DNA from: DATLAN01 sp035527455
GTDB lineage: Bacteria > Planctomycetota > Planctomycetia > Pirellulales > Thermoguttaceae
Direction: 5' to 3'
Assembly (NCBI GenBank): GCA_035527455.1
Contig: DATLAN010000376.1
Span: 1-11,806 of the forward strand
DNA: 11,806 nt
Part shown: positions 1 through 6,453 of the stretch, piece after piece
Layout of the letters: every line of letters begins with the position of its first letter
Numbering within the stretch: the stretch's first letter is position 1
The notes under the pieces: generated by a model
Told to the model about the DNA's origin: nothing
Database searches by the model: none
What the model saw: the letters and a program-made list of their open reading frames with translations, nothing else
Translations under genes and position numbers: made by a program

Positions 1-2
1 CC

Positions 3-905
3 GCTTTGGCGCAGGAGATCATCGATCCGGCCGAAGCGGTGTCGGATCCGGATTTCGCCGTCCAGGGCGAGTACCTCGGCAACGGCGTTCTGCCGGACGG
101 CGGCAAGGGACCAATCGGCGCCCAAGTCATCGCGCTGGGCGACGCGCAATTCGACGTCGTCCTGTACAAGGGCGGTCTGCCGGGCGACGGGTGGCAACGC
201 GGCGACGAGAGGTTCTTCCTCAAAGGCAAGCGAGAGGACAAAATCGCTCAGCTTACGGGGGAGAATCTCTCGGGCGAGATCGCCGACGGCAAGATGACGC
301 TGGCCGTCGTCGACGCCGAAGAGAAGGTTCAGTTGAAACGAACCGAACGCAAGAGCCCCACGCTGGGGGCCGAGCCGCCGGAGGGCGCGCTGGTGCTCTT
401 CGACGGCAGCCATGTCGACCACTTCCCCGGCGCCACGCTGACCGATATGAAAACCCTCCAGGCCGGCACCAGCTCGAAGTCGTCGTACAAGATGGCTTCC
501 CTCCATCTGGAGTTCCGTCTGTCGTACAAGCCCACGGCCCGGGGCCAAGGCCGATCCAACAGCGGCGTCTATCTCGGCGGCTGCCCCGAGATCCAGGTGC
601 TCGATTCGTTCGGGCTGGAGGGCAAGCAGAACGAGTGCGGGGCGCTGTACGGCCGCAAAGAGCCGGACGTGAACATGTGTCTGCCGCCGCTTCTCTGGCA
701 GACCTACGACGTCGAGTTCACGCCGGCGAAGTACGACGGCCAGACGATGATCGCCAAACCGCAAATGACGGTCCGCCACAACGGCGTGGTGATCCATCGC
801 GAGTACGAGGTGTCGCAGCGATCGGCCGAAGGACGGAACATCCACTTGCAGAGCCACGGCAATCGCGTGCAGTACGGCAACATTTGGCTGGTGGAGCAGA
901 AGTAG
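3..905 (+). CDS. Exported DUF1080 (3-keto-disaccharide hydrolase-like) protein, 5' end missing
   Basis: The reading frame is already open at the left edge, so the true start lies outside the window. The first visible codons read Ala-Leu-Ala-Gln-Glu, which fits the end of a signal peptide with an AxA-type cleavage site, so the protein is probably exported. About 120 residues of a less familiar N-terminal region follow. The C-terminal half is a DUF1080 domain (PF06439, a concanavalin-like beta-sandwich): it starts near ALVLFDGS and contains HLEFRLSYKP, RSNSGVYLGG, EIQVLDSFG, LLWQTYDVEF and the closing NIWLVEQK. Some family members act on 3-keto-glycosides, and planctomycetes carry many paralogues that probably act on sugars or glycans; the substrate here cannot be told. 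The gene ends 95 nt before the convergent cold-shock gene. The family call is firm and the enzymatic role is inferred. Confidence 0.9.
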   Translation, partial: ALAQEIIDPAEAVSDPDFAVQGEYLGNGVLPDGGKGPIGAQVIALGDAQFDVVLYKGGLPGDGWQRGDERFFLKGKREDKIAQLTGENLSGEIADGKMTLAVVDAEEKVQLKRTERKSPTLGAEPPEGALVLFDGSHVDHFPGATLTDMKTLQAGTSSKSSYKMASLHLEFRLSYKPTARGQGRSNSGVYLGGCPEIQVLDSFGLEGKQNECGALYGRKEPDVNMCLPPLLWQTYDVEFTPAKYDGQTMIAKPQMTVRHNGVVIHREYEVSQRSAEGRNIHLQSHGNRVQYGNIWLVEQK

Positions 906-1000
906 GAAGCCGGGCATCAAGCGGTCGGAGGCGACTAGCGCGCACACCCCCAGCGTATAGCCGAAAAGCCCCCATCTGCCCTGTCCGCGTCAGGCACGGA

Positions 1001-1210
1001 TCAGCCTACCGGCTTGACGGAAGAAGCGCGAGGCCCCTTGCCCCCCTTGTCCTCGTCGAGAACGTAGTCGACCGTCTGACCTTCTTCGAGATCGTCGAAC
1101 GGACTTTCCGTCACGGACGAGTGGTGGAAGAAGACGTCGGTTCCCCCTTCTCCCGAAATGAAGCCAAACCCTCGGTCCGAGACGATCTTTTTGATAACAC
1201 CCTGCGGCAT
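1001..1210 (-). CDS. Cold-shock domain protein (CspA family), 69 aa
   Basis: This is a single cold-shock domain of normal length (69 aa). It is a small OB-fold that binds single-stranded RNA and DNA and acts as an RNA chaperone. The RNP1 motif is RGFGFI (residues 13-18) and RNP2 is DVFFHHSSV (25-33); both are intact with their aromatic residues. A longer open frame runs upstream to 1360, but its extra 50 residues look like chance coding. The start at 1210 is preferred because the protein then begins MPQGVIKKI, as family members do, and because a GAGGG ribosome binding site lies 8 nt upstream. The gene stands alone, convergent with the DUF1080 gene. Its own promoter and a leader of about 130 nt lie upstream, as in cold-inducible csp mRNAs; whether it is cold-induced cannot be read from the sequence. 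Confidence 0.95.
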   Translation of the reverse strand: MPQGVIKKIVSDRGFGFISGEGGTDVFFHHSSVTESPFDDLEEGQTVDYVLDEDKGGKGPRASSVKPVG

Positions 1211-1344
1211 CGCGGCCACCCTCACACATGACAAGCCGGGACCAGAGGTCCCAAAATCGCATCGCCCGGCCAACGCGCCGACGCGGCGGGACCGAACGTC
1301 CGGGAAGGCCGCCAACGCCACCCGGACAGCACGCGCGACGTAAC
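1211..1344 (-). promoter_or_regulatory. Long structured 5' leader of the cold-shock gene
   Basis: If the predicted promoter at 1351-1379 is used, the mRNA carries an untranslated leader of about 130 nt. Two perfect stems are visible: a 7-bp stem (1298-1304 with 1321-1327, GTCCGGG/CCCGGAC) enclosing 16 nt, and a 6-bp hairpin with a 3-nt loop at 1238-1252 (GGGACC/GGTCCC). The second lies about 27 nt upstream of the start codon. E. coli cspA has a leader of similar length that refolds with temperature. A similar role here is inferred only from length and structure. Confidence 0.45.
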
Positions 1345-1350
1345 ATCGGG

Positions 1351-1379
1351 AGGATACCATAACGCCACCCTGGTCTCAA
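1351..1379 (-). promoter_or_regulatory. Predicted sigma-70-type promoter of the cold-shock gene
   Basis: On the minus strand, a -35 box TTGAGA (1379-1374) is followed after exactly 17 nt by a -10 box TATCCT (1356-1351). This places the start of transcription near 1344. The spacing is ideal and both boxes are close to consensus. It is the best promoter-like match I saw upstream of this gene. Confidence 0.5.
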
Positions 1380-1465
1380 GTGGCCGAAGTACCTATTACC
1401 CCTCCAATCAATCATTTCGGTCGAGATTGGGGCTCGATGTGGGGGTGGCCTCCACCCTGTCGGTC

Positions 1466-1749
1466 GGTACTCTGCGACTCGCGTGCAGAATCGGCTTGCT
1501 CTGGAGTTCGCTGTTGACCCACGAAGGGCGGCAGTTTATCGCCTTCTACGACGCGAATCGCCAAATGACCGTCGGCTCGCGAAGCCTGGACTCCGACCGG
1601 TGGCAACTGGTTTCCTTGCCGTCGAAACTCGGTTGGGACAGCCACCACTCGATTACCATGACGATCGACGTCGAATCGCGATCCAGCCCCAGCCGGGCGA
1701 GTTGCCGCCGGCGAGCAAGTTGAGAGTCTATAAGCTCGGGGAGTCGTGA
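1466..1749 (+). pseudogene. Decayed fragment of a BNR_4 (sialidase-like) repeat protein
   Basis: In one frame, about 1511-1669 encodes a stretch typical of the start of the BNR_4 family (PF15892): SLLTHEGRQFIAFYDANR, MTVGSRSLDSDRW and SKLGWDSHHSITMTID. Intact members continue for several hundred residues, with a GNMH-type motif soon after. Here the homology stops near 1670. A different frame (about 1675-1746) then gives a short tail, QPQPGELPPASKLRVYKLG, ending at a stop at 1747; it could be the original C-terminus. The simplest reading is a gene that lost its middle by deletion, with a frame change at the junction. I see no ribosome binding site or signal peptide. The N-terminal match is recognised from knowledge of the family; the identity of the tail is a guess. 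Confidence 0.6.
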
Positions 1750-1757
1750 CCGCGGGT

Positions 1758-2756
1758 TTACTGGATGAACTGCTCTTCTTCCTCGTCCCCGTGCGTGGTG
1801 ATCTCGCCGGCGTCTTCCAGGTGTCGGATGACGTCGACGATCTGCTGCTGCGTCTGTTCGACGCTCGATAGCCGCACCGGGCCGAGATAGTCCATTTCCT
1901 CGACGAGCAGATCGGACGCCCGTTTGGACATGTTGCGGAGAATCTTGTCCTTCAGTTCCTCGCTGGCGCCTTTCAGGGCCATCGCCCACTGCGAACTCTC
2001 GACGTTCTTCAGCAGCGTCTGGATGTCGCGGTCGCTGAGCTTGCTGATGTCCTCGAAGACGAACATCAAACGGCGAATCTCCTCGACCAGGTCGGAGTCC
2101 TCCTGGGCGAGGTTCTCCAGCAGATTCCGCTCGGTCGCCCGATCGATCACGTTGAGCATCTCGGCCACGCTGGACACGCCGCCGGCGTTCTCGAACTGCT
2201 GGCTCATCACGGCCGCCATGCGGTGTTCGAGGCCCTTTTCGACCTCGTGAATGATCTCCGGGCTGGTTTGGCCCATGGTGGCTACGCGGCGGATGACCGA
2301 CAACTGGCGTTCGGCGGGCAGCCCGCTGATGATATCGGCGGCCTGCGCGGGCGGCACGTGCGAGAGGATCAGGGCGATCGTCTGCGGATGCTCGTCGATG
2401 ATGAAGGTCAGCAGGTTCTGACTGTCGACCTTCTGCAAGAACCCGAACGGCAAGGCCTCGATCGACTGGCGGAGGTTGTCCAGCGTGGCGGTCGCGCCTT
2501 TGCCCAGGGCATGTTCGACCAGGCTCCTGGCCACCTCCAGTCCGCCCGCGCTGCCGCTCAGGGCCGAGGGATTGGCCCTGGCGAAGTCCTGGATCACCGC
2601 TTCCTGTTCGTCGCCGGTCACCCCGCTGATCTTGGCGATTTCAATGGAAACCGCCTCGACCTGCTTGGGGGTAAGCTTGCTCAGCAGCGGAGCCGCCTGC
2701 TCCATGGGCAGACTCATCAGGAGAATGGCCGCTTTGCGGATATCGGAAATTGCCAT
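1758..2756 (-). CDS. fliG: Flagellar motor switch protein FliG
   Basis: FliG forms the upper part of the cytoplasmic C-ring, joins the MS-ring, and receives torque from the stator. At 332 aa the length is normal. The middle domain has the EHPQ motif (residues 122-125). A Gly-Gly linker region follows near 192, then the MFVF motif (231-234). The C-terminal torque helix keeps its charged residues: K262, R279, E286, E287 and R295, each two residues before the E. coli counterparts K264, R281, D288, D289 and R297, with Glu replacing both Asp. The start at 2756 has GGAG 8 nt upstream. No other flagellar gene is present in the window. The 391-nt gap upstream holds a MITE-like repeat, and I found no convincing sigma-28 or sigma-54 promoter. 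The tail is acidic (EEEEQ). Identification is secure. Confidence 0.97.
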   Translation of the reverse strand: MAISDIRKAAILLMSLPMEQAAPLLSKLTPKQVEAVSIEIAKISGVTGDEQEAVIQDFARANPSALSGSAGGLEVARSLVEHALGKGATATLDNLRQSIEALPFGFLQKVDSQNLLTFIIDEHPQTIALILSHVPPAQAADIISGLPAERQLSVIRRVATMGQTSPEIIHEVEKGLEHRMAAVMSQQFENAGGVSSVAEMLNVIDRATERNLLENLAQEDSDLVEEIRRLMFVFEDISKLSDRDIQTLLKNVESSQWAMALKGASEELKDKILRNMSKRASDLLVEEMDYLGPVRLSSVEQTQQQIVDVIRHLEDAGEITTHGDEEEEQFIQ

Positions 2757-2915
2757 GCCGCCAACTCCGGGGCGAATCGAAAGCCGGCGTTTTCAAGTTC
2801 GCCAGAATGCGCAGTTTGACAGACCTGCCGTTCGAAGTGCGTACAGGTAGCCTGCTGGCGCCTTGTCGGCTACGCGGGGCATTTCACTTGAGGCTATTGT
2901 CAAAATGGCGGACGT

Positions 2916-3123
2916 TAGTACTACAGCGCTATGTTGAGCGACGCATTCATCATTTAGCCGGCGGGCTTGCCCGCCGTGTTGATCGTGGATTTTGTGAGGA
3001 AACACACGGCGGGCAAGCCCGCCGGCTAAATGCTTTCTTGTCGAATGGTCGCTTGATGATGTAAGTGTTTGTTCTCACTAATGTTACGACGATTCCGAGC
3101 AGCAATATAGCGCTGTAGTATTA
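2916..3123. repeat. MITE-like element with 21-bp terminal inverted repeats
   Basis: The ends are a 21-nt inverted repeat, 2916-2936 against 3103-3123, matching at 19 of 21 positions. Its core TACTACAGCGCTAT is identical in both (2919-2932 and 3107-3120). The 208-bp body has no gene but contains a second, perfect 29-nt palindrome at its centre. Small size, terminal inverted repeats and lack of coding are features of a miniature inverted-repeat transposable element. No clear target-site duplication is visible, so mobility is inferred. Confidence 0.55.
2951..3032. repeat. Perfect 29-nt-arm palindrome, GGCGGGCAAGCCCGCC family
   Basis: The arms 2951-2979 and 3004-3032 are exact reverse complements around a 24-nt loop. 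Each arm begins or ends with CATTTAGCCGGCGGGC and its complement, and each contains a smaller self-complementary core (GGCGGGC/GCCCGCC). A related solo arm occurs at 9880-9903 and matches at 23 of 24 positions, so this is a dispersed family. On RNA it would make a very stable hairpin. It lies downstream of the PTPS gene and could protect or end that transcript, but no U-run follows. Confidence 0.85.
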
Positions 3124-3147
3124 GGTTCCTCCGGCCGTCGTCGGACT

Positions 3148-3633
3148 TTACCGGCCCAACTCGCATTCCGCCGAAATGCCCCGGCGCTCCTCGACCCGCA
3201 CTCGAACCATCGCCGGCCGCACACGGCAGCCCGATTCCAGTTCGTCCAACAGGCGCCGTCCCAAATAGGCCGCCAGGAGTTCGGCCGTGGTGTTGGCCAT
3301 CGGCAGCACCAGGCAGTCCTGCCGCGGGAAGCTCCACCGGCGCCGGCCGCAGACGACTTCGATCTCCCCTGGTCCCGTGGTCAGCCGGACCAGAGGATTG
3401 TCGCTCGGCAAGAGCACGCGCTGGTCCAACTCGCCCACGATTTCGCGGAGTGTCTCGCGCAGAAGGACGAAATCGATCACGACCCCATCCGGTCCCAGCG
3501 GCCCGTGGACTTCGGCCGCCACGTGGTAGTTGTGCCCGTGCAACGGCTCGCACGTGCTTCCTTCCAGCGTGATGAAATGGGCAGCGCTGAAGACCAGATC
3601 GTCCGTCGAGACTCGCACGTGGAAGTGTGGCAT
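3148..3633 (-). CDS. 6-pyruvoyl-tetrahydropterin synthase / QueD family protein with altered catalytic dyad
   Basis: Family members convert 7,8-dihydroneopterin triphosphate into 6-pyruvoyl- or 6-carboxy-tetrahydropterin, for biopterin or queuosine synthesis. The protein is 161 aa, somewhat longer than E. coli QueD. The zinc ligands are present: H19 (FSAAHF) and H32 and H34 (LHGHNY). The catalytic cysteine corresponds to C28 (CEPLHGH). The family's Asp-His dyad is usually read as LDH; here it is L69-D70-Q71, with glutamine replacing histidine. A C-terminal VEER offers a candidate pterin-binding glutamate. The start at 3633 is one base after the rsgA stop (TGACATG), with GGGGA 5 nt upstream, so translation is probably coupled. 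No other queuosine or folate gene is in the window, so the pathway is uncertain and the activity may be lost or changed. Confidence 0.85.
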   Translation of the reverse strand: MPHFHVRVSTDDLVFSAAHFITLEGSTCEPLHGHNYHVAAEVHGPLGPDGVVIDFVLLRETLREIVGELDQRVLLPSDNPLVRLTTGPGEIEVVCGRRRWSFPRQDCLVLPMANTTAELLAAYLGRRLLDELESGCRVRPAMVRVRVEERRGISAECELGR

Positions 3634-3634
3634 G

Positions 3635-4780
3635 TCAGTCCCCGGCGTCGCCGATCAGATGACAATAGCTGTCGTAGCGGCGCTCGTCGAGCCGGCCGTC
3701 GGCCACGGCGTTCTTCACCGCGCAGTCGTCTTCGTGAGTGTGGGTGCAGTTGGGAAACCGGCAGAGGCTCACGTAAGGGCGGAGATCGCGATAGAAACCG
3801 GCGACCTCCTCGGGAATCACGTCCCAGAGCTGGAACTGGCGGATGCCGGGCGTGTCGACCACGTAACCGCCGCACGACAGTCGCAGCAGCCGGGCGGTGG
3901 TCGTGGTATGGCAACCCTTCTGGGTATCGGTGCTCACGGGACCGACCGGCAACCCCAGTTCGGGATCGATCGCATTGAGCAACGAGGATTTTCCCACGCC
4001 GCTTTGCCCGGCCACGACGTTCTCCCGACCGGCCAATACCCGCTCGAGTCGATCGAGTCCGAAACCCGTCTTGGCGCTGAGGACGAGCACCTCGTAGCCC
4101 ATCTGGCTGTAGACGCCGACCAACGGCTGCAACACGCTCGGTTCGACCAGATCGACCTTGTTGATGCAGACGACCGGCCGCACACGGCCCTTTTCGGCGC
4201 TGATCAGCAAGCGGTCGATCAGGTTGGGTTTCAGCCGCGGCTCGGCGGCGCTGGAGACGATCAGCAACTGGTCGACGTTGGTGACGATGATCTGTTGCCG
4301 CCCGCGGCTGGTCCGGCAGATACTCCCGTACCGAGGTTCGACGCGCTCGATGATCCCTTCTTCGGGATCGGTATTCTCGATCGGGCGCAGCAGCACGCGA
4401 TCGCCGGCGGCCACGACATGACGCAGGTCGGTGCTGAGCGTCTTCAGCAACCGCCGGGTGGCGCACTGGTAGATCTGTCCCTGCTCGTCCTCGACCGTGC
4501 TGGTCAGCCCGTGGACCGAAAGGACCCGACCCTTGCGGCAAACCGTCTCGTCCACGTCGAGAAGGACCTCGAGGCCCGGTTCGTCGCCGACGTCCAGTTC
4601 GCTTCCGCGGACGGTGCGTTTTCGGGTGAGTTCGCCTTTGCCGCTGATGCGTTCCTGCTGCTGCGGATCTTCTTCCTCGAAGCCGTGCTGGTCGAATTGC
4701 CGTGTCCAGTCGGTGCGGCGAACGCGAACACCGCGGTTCTTGCGGAAGTCGGCGCGGATTTTCTTTTGTTTCTTGGCCAT
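3635..4780 (-). CDS. rsgA: Ribosome small-subunit biogenesis GTPase RsgA
   Basis: RsgA is a circularly permuted GTPase that binds the 30S decoding centre and helps the late stage of small-subunit maturation. The protein is 381 aa. A basic N-terminal tail (about 1-60) is followed by an OB-fold region (about 75-150). The permuted G motifs come in order: G4 NKVD (207-210), G5 SAK (235-237), G1 GQSGVGKSS (258-266), G2 in CHTTTT (290-295) and G3 DTPG (309-312). The C-terminal zinc site C340, C345, H347, C353 has the family spacing CX4CXHX5C. Every key residue is present. It sits between the FHA gene (6 nt upstream) and the PTPS-like gene (1 nt downstream), so it is almost certainly cotranscribed with both. 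The ribosome binding site in the short gap is weak, which suggests coupling to translation of the FHA gene. Confidence 0.97.
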   Translation of the reverse strand: MAKKQKKIRADFRKNRGVRVRRTDWTRQFDQHGFEEEDPQQQERISGKGELTRKRTVRGSELDVGDEPGLEVLLDVDETVCRKGRVLSVHGLTSTVEDEQGQIYQCATRRLLKTLSTDLRHVVAAGDRVLLRPIENTDPEEGIIERVEPRYGSICRTSRGRQQIIVTNVDQLLIVSSAAEPRLKPNLIDRLLISAEKGRVRPVVCINKVDLVEPSVLQPLVGVYSQMGYEVLVLSAKTGFGLDRLERVLAGRENVVAGQSGVGKSSLLNAIDPELGLPVGPVSTDTQKGCHTTTTARLLRLSCGGYVVDTPGIRQFQLWDVIPEEVAGFYRDLRPYVSLCRFPNCTHTHEDDCAVKNAVADGRLDERRYDSYCHLIGDAGD

Positions 4781-4786
4781 GCCCCG

Positions 4787-5269
4787 TCAGATGGGCCCGC
4801 GATCCTTCCTGAGTTGTCTCGGACTGTTGTCGTTCAGGTCGATGCGATCTTCCTCGTCGGGATCTTGAATCTCTCGCACCTTGCGGATGTCCCGCTTTTG
4901 CAGCCCCGCCCGTTCCATCAGCGACTTGCCGAAGACATCGAATTCGGTGGTGTCGGGGGGCGGGGGACCTACCGCGCCCAGTTCGGCCGGAGAATAGAGC
5001 ACTTCGTACTTGTGCTTGGCGATCGACAAAACGTCGCCCGGATCGACCCGCTTCTCCTTCACCCGCATGCCGTTGACCTTCGTTCCGTTGCGGCTGTTGA
5101 GGTCTCGGACTTGCCAATAGCCGCCGTTGATGGTCAACTGACAATGATGGGCCGAAACGTTGGAGAATCTCAACACGATGTCGCAACTCTCGCGCCGGCC
5201 GACCATGAGCGATCGCTTCAACAGGGGAATCGGGTCTCCACCACCGACTGGAACCAGTTCACCGTACAT
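4787..5269 (-). CDS. FHA-domain protein, first gene of the rsgA unit
   Basis: This is a 160-aa protein with one forkhead-associated domain, a module that binds phosphothreonine peptides made by Hanks-type Ser/Thr kinases. The binding-loop residues are present: G24-R25 (VGRR), S39 and H42 (SAHH), and R60-N61-G62-T63 in DLNSRNGT. From about residue 97 the rest is proline-rich and then highly charged (PPPPD, DPDEEDR, RKDRGP), probably a flexible tail. There is no kinase, signal peptide or membrane segment. The start at 5269 has AGGA 11 nt upstream. A strong predicted promoter lies 60 nt further up. As first gene of the unit, it may link phosphorylation signals to RsgA; that is inference. The FHA call is secure. 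Confidence 0.93.
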   Translation of the reverse strand: MYGELVPVGGGDPIPLLKRSLMVGRRESCDIVLRFSNVSAHHCQLTINGGYWQVRDLNSRNGTKVNGMRVKEKRVDPGDVLSIAKHKYEVLYSPAELGAVGPPPPDTTEFDVFGKSLMERAGLQKRDIRKVREIQDPDEEDRIDLNDNSPRQLRKDRGPI

Positions 5270-5308
5270 CGTATTCGTTTTCCTGGGGCTGCTAGTCTTC
5301 CAGATAAT

Positions 5309-5325
5309 CGAAAGCTGATCTTTCG
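5309..5325 (-). promoter_or_regulatory. Hairpin at the predicted 5' end of the FHA-rsgA transcript
   Basis: A perfect 6-bp stem CGAAAG/CTTTCG with a 5-nt loop lies at 5309-5325. It sits immediately downstream of the predicted -10 box, so the mRNA would begin with or near this hairpin. 5' hairpins often slow decay; the role here is inferred. Confidence 0.3.
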
Positions 5326-5329
5326 CCTA

Positions 5330-5358
5330 AGTTTAGCCGGGGCCCGAATTGACGTCAA
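5330..5358 (-). promoter_or_regulatory. Predicted sigma-70 promoter for FHA-rsgA-PTPS
   Basis: On the minus strand, TTGACG (5358-5353) is followed after exactly 17 nt by TAAACT (5335-5330). Both are near-consensus boxes. The -35 box is half of a 10-bp palindrome, TTGACGTCAA (5349-5358), which could be a regulator site. The predicted transcript starts near 5323, giving a leader of about 55 nt before the FHA start codon. Confidence 0.6.
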
Positions 5359-5394
5359 CTAGGTTTTCGTGCCGGGGGGTACGTCCCCGACCGA

Positions 5395-6402
5395 GTGCCG
5401 ATCCGGGCGTCTGAAATGCACCCAAATCATGCCGAGAATCAAGGTTCGGACTGCGACCACTCCTGTGAGTCTGCCCACTGGCGGCCGGCCGGTTTGCCGT
5501 GGTACAGCCGGAGTCGCTACAACCGCGAGAAGTTCGGCTGTCGCGTTTGGCGAATCAGCGTAGACGGGGGGTTTCTGTGCCCCAACCGGGATGGTGCCTT
5601 GGGGGATTCCGGATGCGTCTTCTGCGATCCGGACAGCTTCAGCCCCAGCCGGCGCAGGAGCCACCTGTCGATTTCCGAACAGATCGACGAGGGCTGCCGT
5701 CGGCTGAAAGCACGCTATGGTGCCGAACGCTTCGTGGCCTATTTCCAGCCGGCCACCAATACCTACGCGCCGCCGGATCGACTGCGGGACGTCTACGCCC
5801 AAGCGTTGTCGCATCCCGACGTGATCGGCCTGGTGATCGGCACACGGCCCGATTGCGTGGGCGACGACGTGTTGGATCTGCTTGCCGAACTCTCGAAGCG
5901 GACCTGGTTGACCGTGGAATACGGCCTGCAGACGATCCACGATCGGACGTTGGATTGGATCGGCCGGGGGCATGGCTACGGTGCGTTCCTGGATGCCGTC
6001 CGACGGAGCCACCGCCGGGGACTGAGAATCGGCGCCCACGTCATCCTGGGTCTGCCGGGCGAATCGACACAAGACATGTTGGAAACCGCCGGCGAACTGG
6101 CCCGACTCCGGATCGACTCGGTCAAGCTCCATAATCTTCATGCGGTCAAGCACACGCCGTTGGCCGATCTGGTGGCTCGCGGCGAAGTCCGGCTCCCGAG
6201 TTTGGACCAGTACGTGGGCTGGGTCGTCGATTTCCTGGAGCGGCTGCCGGCTGGTTGCGTCATCGACCGACTCAGCGGCGACGCCCCGCCGGAGTATCTG
6301 GTCGGACCGAGTTGGTGCCTGGACAAGTCGGCCGTTCGCCGCGCCATCGAAGCCGAGTTCCGTCGTCGTGGCACGTGGCAAGGGCAAAGATGCCGGCCGT
6401 GA
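5395..6402 (+). CDS. Radical SAM protein of the YhcC/TIGR01212 family
   Basis: This is a 335-aa radical SAM enzyme resembling E. coli YhcC, whose reaction is not established. The [4Fe-4S] cysteines are C62, C74 and C77, with the CX11CX2C spacing usual for this family, in CPNRDG...GCVFC. Other family signatures are FQPATNTYAP, GTRPDC, VEYGLQTIHD, HVILGLPGES and VKLHNLHAVKHTPLA. The start is uncertain. GTG at 5395 gives the full frame, but ATG at 5416 would also work, and neither has a good ribosome binding site. The first 30 or so residues look unconserved; recognisable homology begins around LPWYSRSRYNREKFG (residues 34-48). The gene diverges from the FHA-rsgA unit across about 125 nt. Family call secure, start doubtful. 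Confidence 0.93.
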   Translation: MPIRASEMHPNHAENQGSDCDHSCESAHWRPAGLPWYSRSRYNREKFGCRVWRISVDGGFLCPNRDGALGDSGCVFCDPDSFSPSRRRSHLSISEQIDEGCRRLKARYGAERFVAYFQPATNTYAPPDRLRDVYAQALSHPDVIGLVIGTRPDCVGDDVLDLLAELSKRTWLTVEYGLQTIHDRTLDWIGRGHGYGAFLDAVRRSHRRGLRIGAHVILGLPGESTQDMLETAGELARLRIDSVKLHNLHAVKHTPLADLVARGEVRLPSLDQYVGWVVDFLERLPAGCVIDRLSGDAPPEYLVGPSWCLDKSAVRRAIEAEFRRRGTWQGQRCRP

Positions 6403-6413
6403 CGGCCAAACGT

Positions 6414-6443
6414 TTGCACAAGAACACGAATACCTTGTACACT
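6414..6443 (+). promoter_or_regulatory. Possible promoter upstream of the palindrome and rnpB
   Basis: TTGCAC (6414-6419) and TACACT (6438-6443) are 18 nt apart on the plus strand. Transcription would start near 6450, just before the palindrome at 6454-6531, and continue toward rnpB. The match is fair only. An alternative weak -10 lies nearer to rnpB, in TATGGTTAAATA (6604-6615), without a good -35 box. Confidence 0.25.
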
Positions 6444-6453
6444 TTCTCGGCGG

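Noticed and set aside
1211..1360. 50-residue N-terminal extension of the cold-shock protein
   Set aside because: The extension is Arg- and Ala-rich with no known domain. The internal start gives the standard Csp N-terminus with a ribosome binding site, and the upstream ATG overlaps the predicted -10 region.
2757..2915. Sigma-28 or sigma-54 promoter for fliG
   Set aside because: A TGGCGAACTTGA-like string and a TTGACA box occur on the minus strand, but neither has the required partner element at the right spacing.
2951..3032. Rho-independent terminator for the PTPS gene
   Set aside because: The hairpin is strong but is not followed by a U-run on either strand; the same holds for the other palindromes.
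3477..5186. Open frame of 569 codons on the minus strand across rsgA
   Set aside because: It is a shifted frame of the real genes, rich in Arg, Gly and Pro as expected for a wrong frame in GC-rich DNA.
3530..5362. Very long open frame (610 codons) on the plus strand opposite the FHA-rsgA-PTPS genes
   Set aside because: It runs antisense across three well-supported genes, shows no family motifs, and long antisense frames are expected in GC-rich coding DNA.
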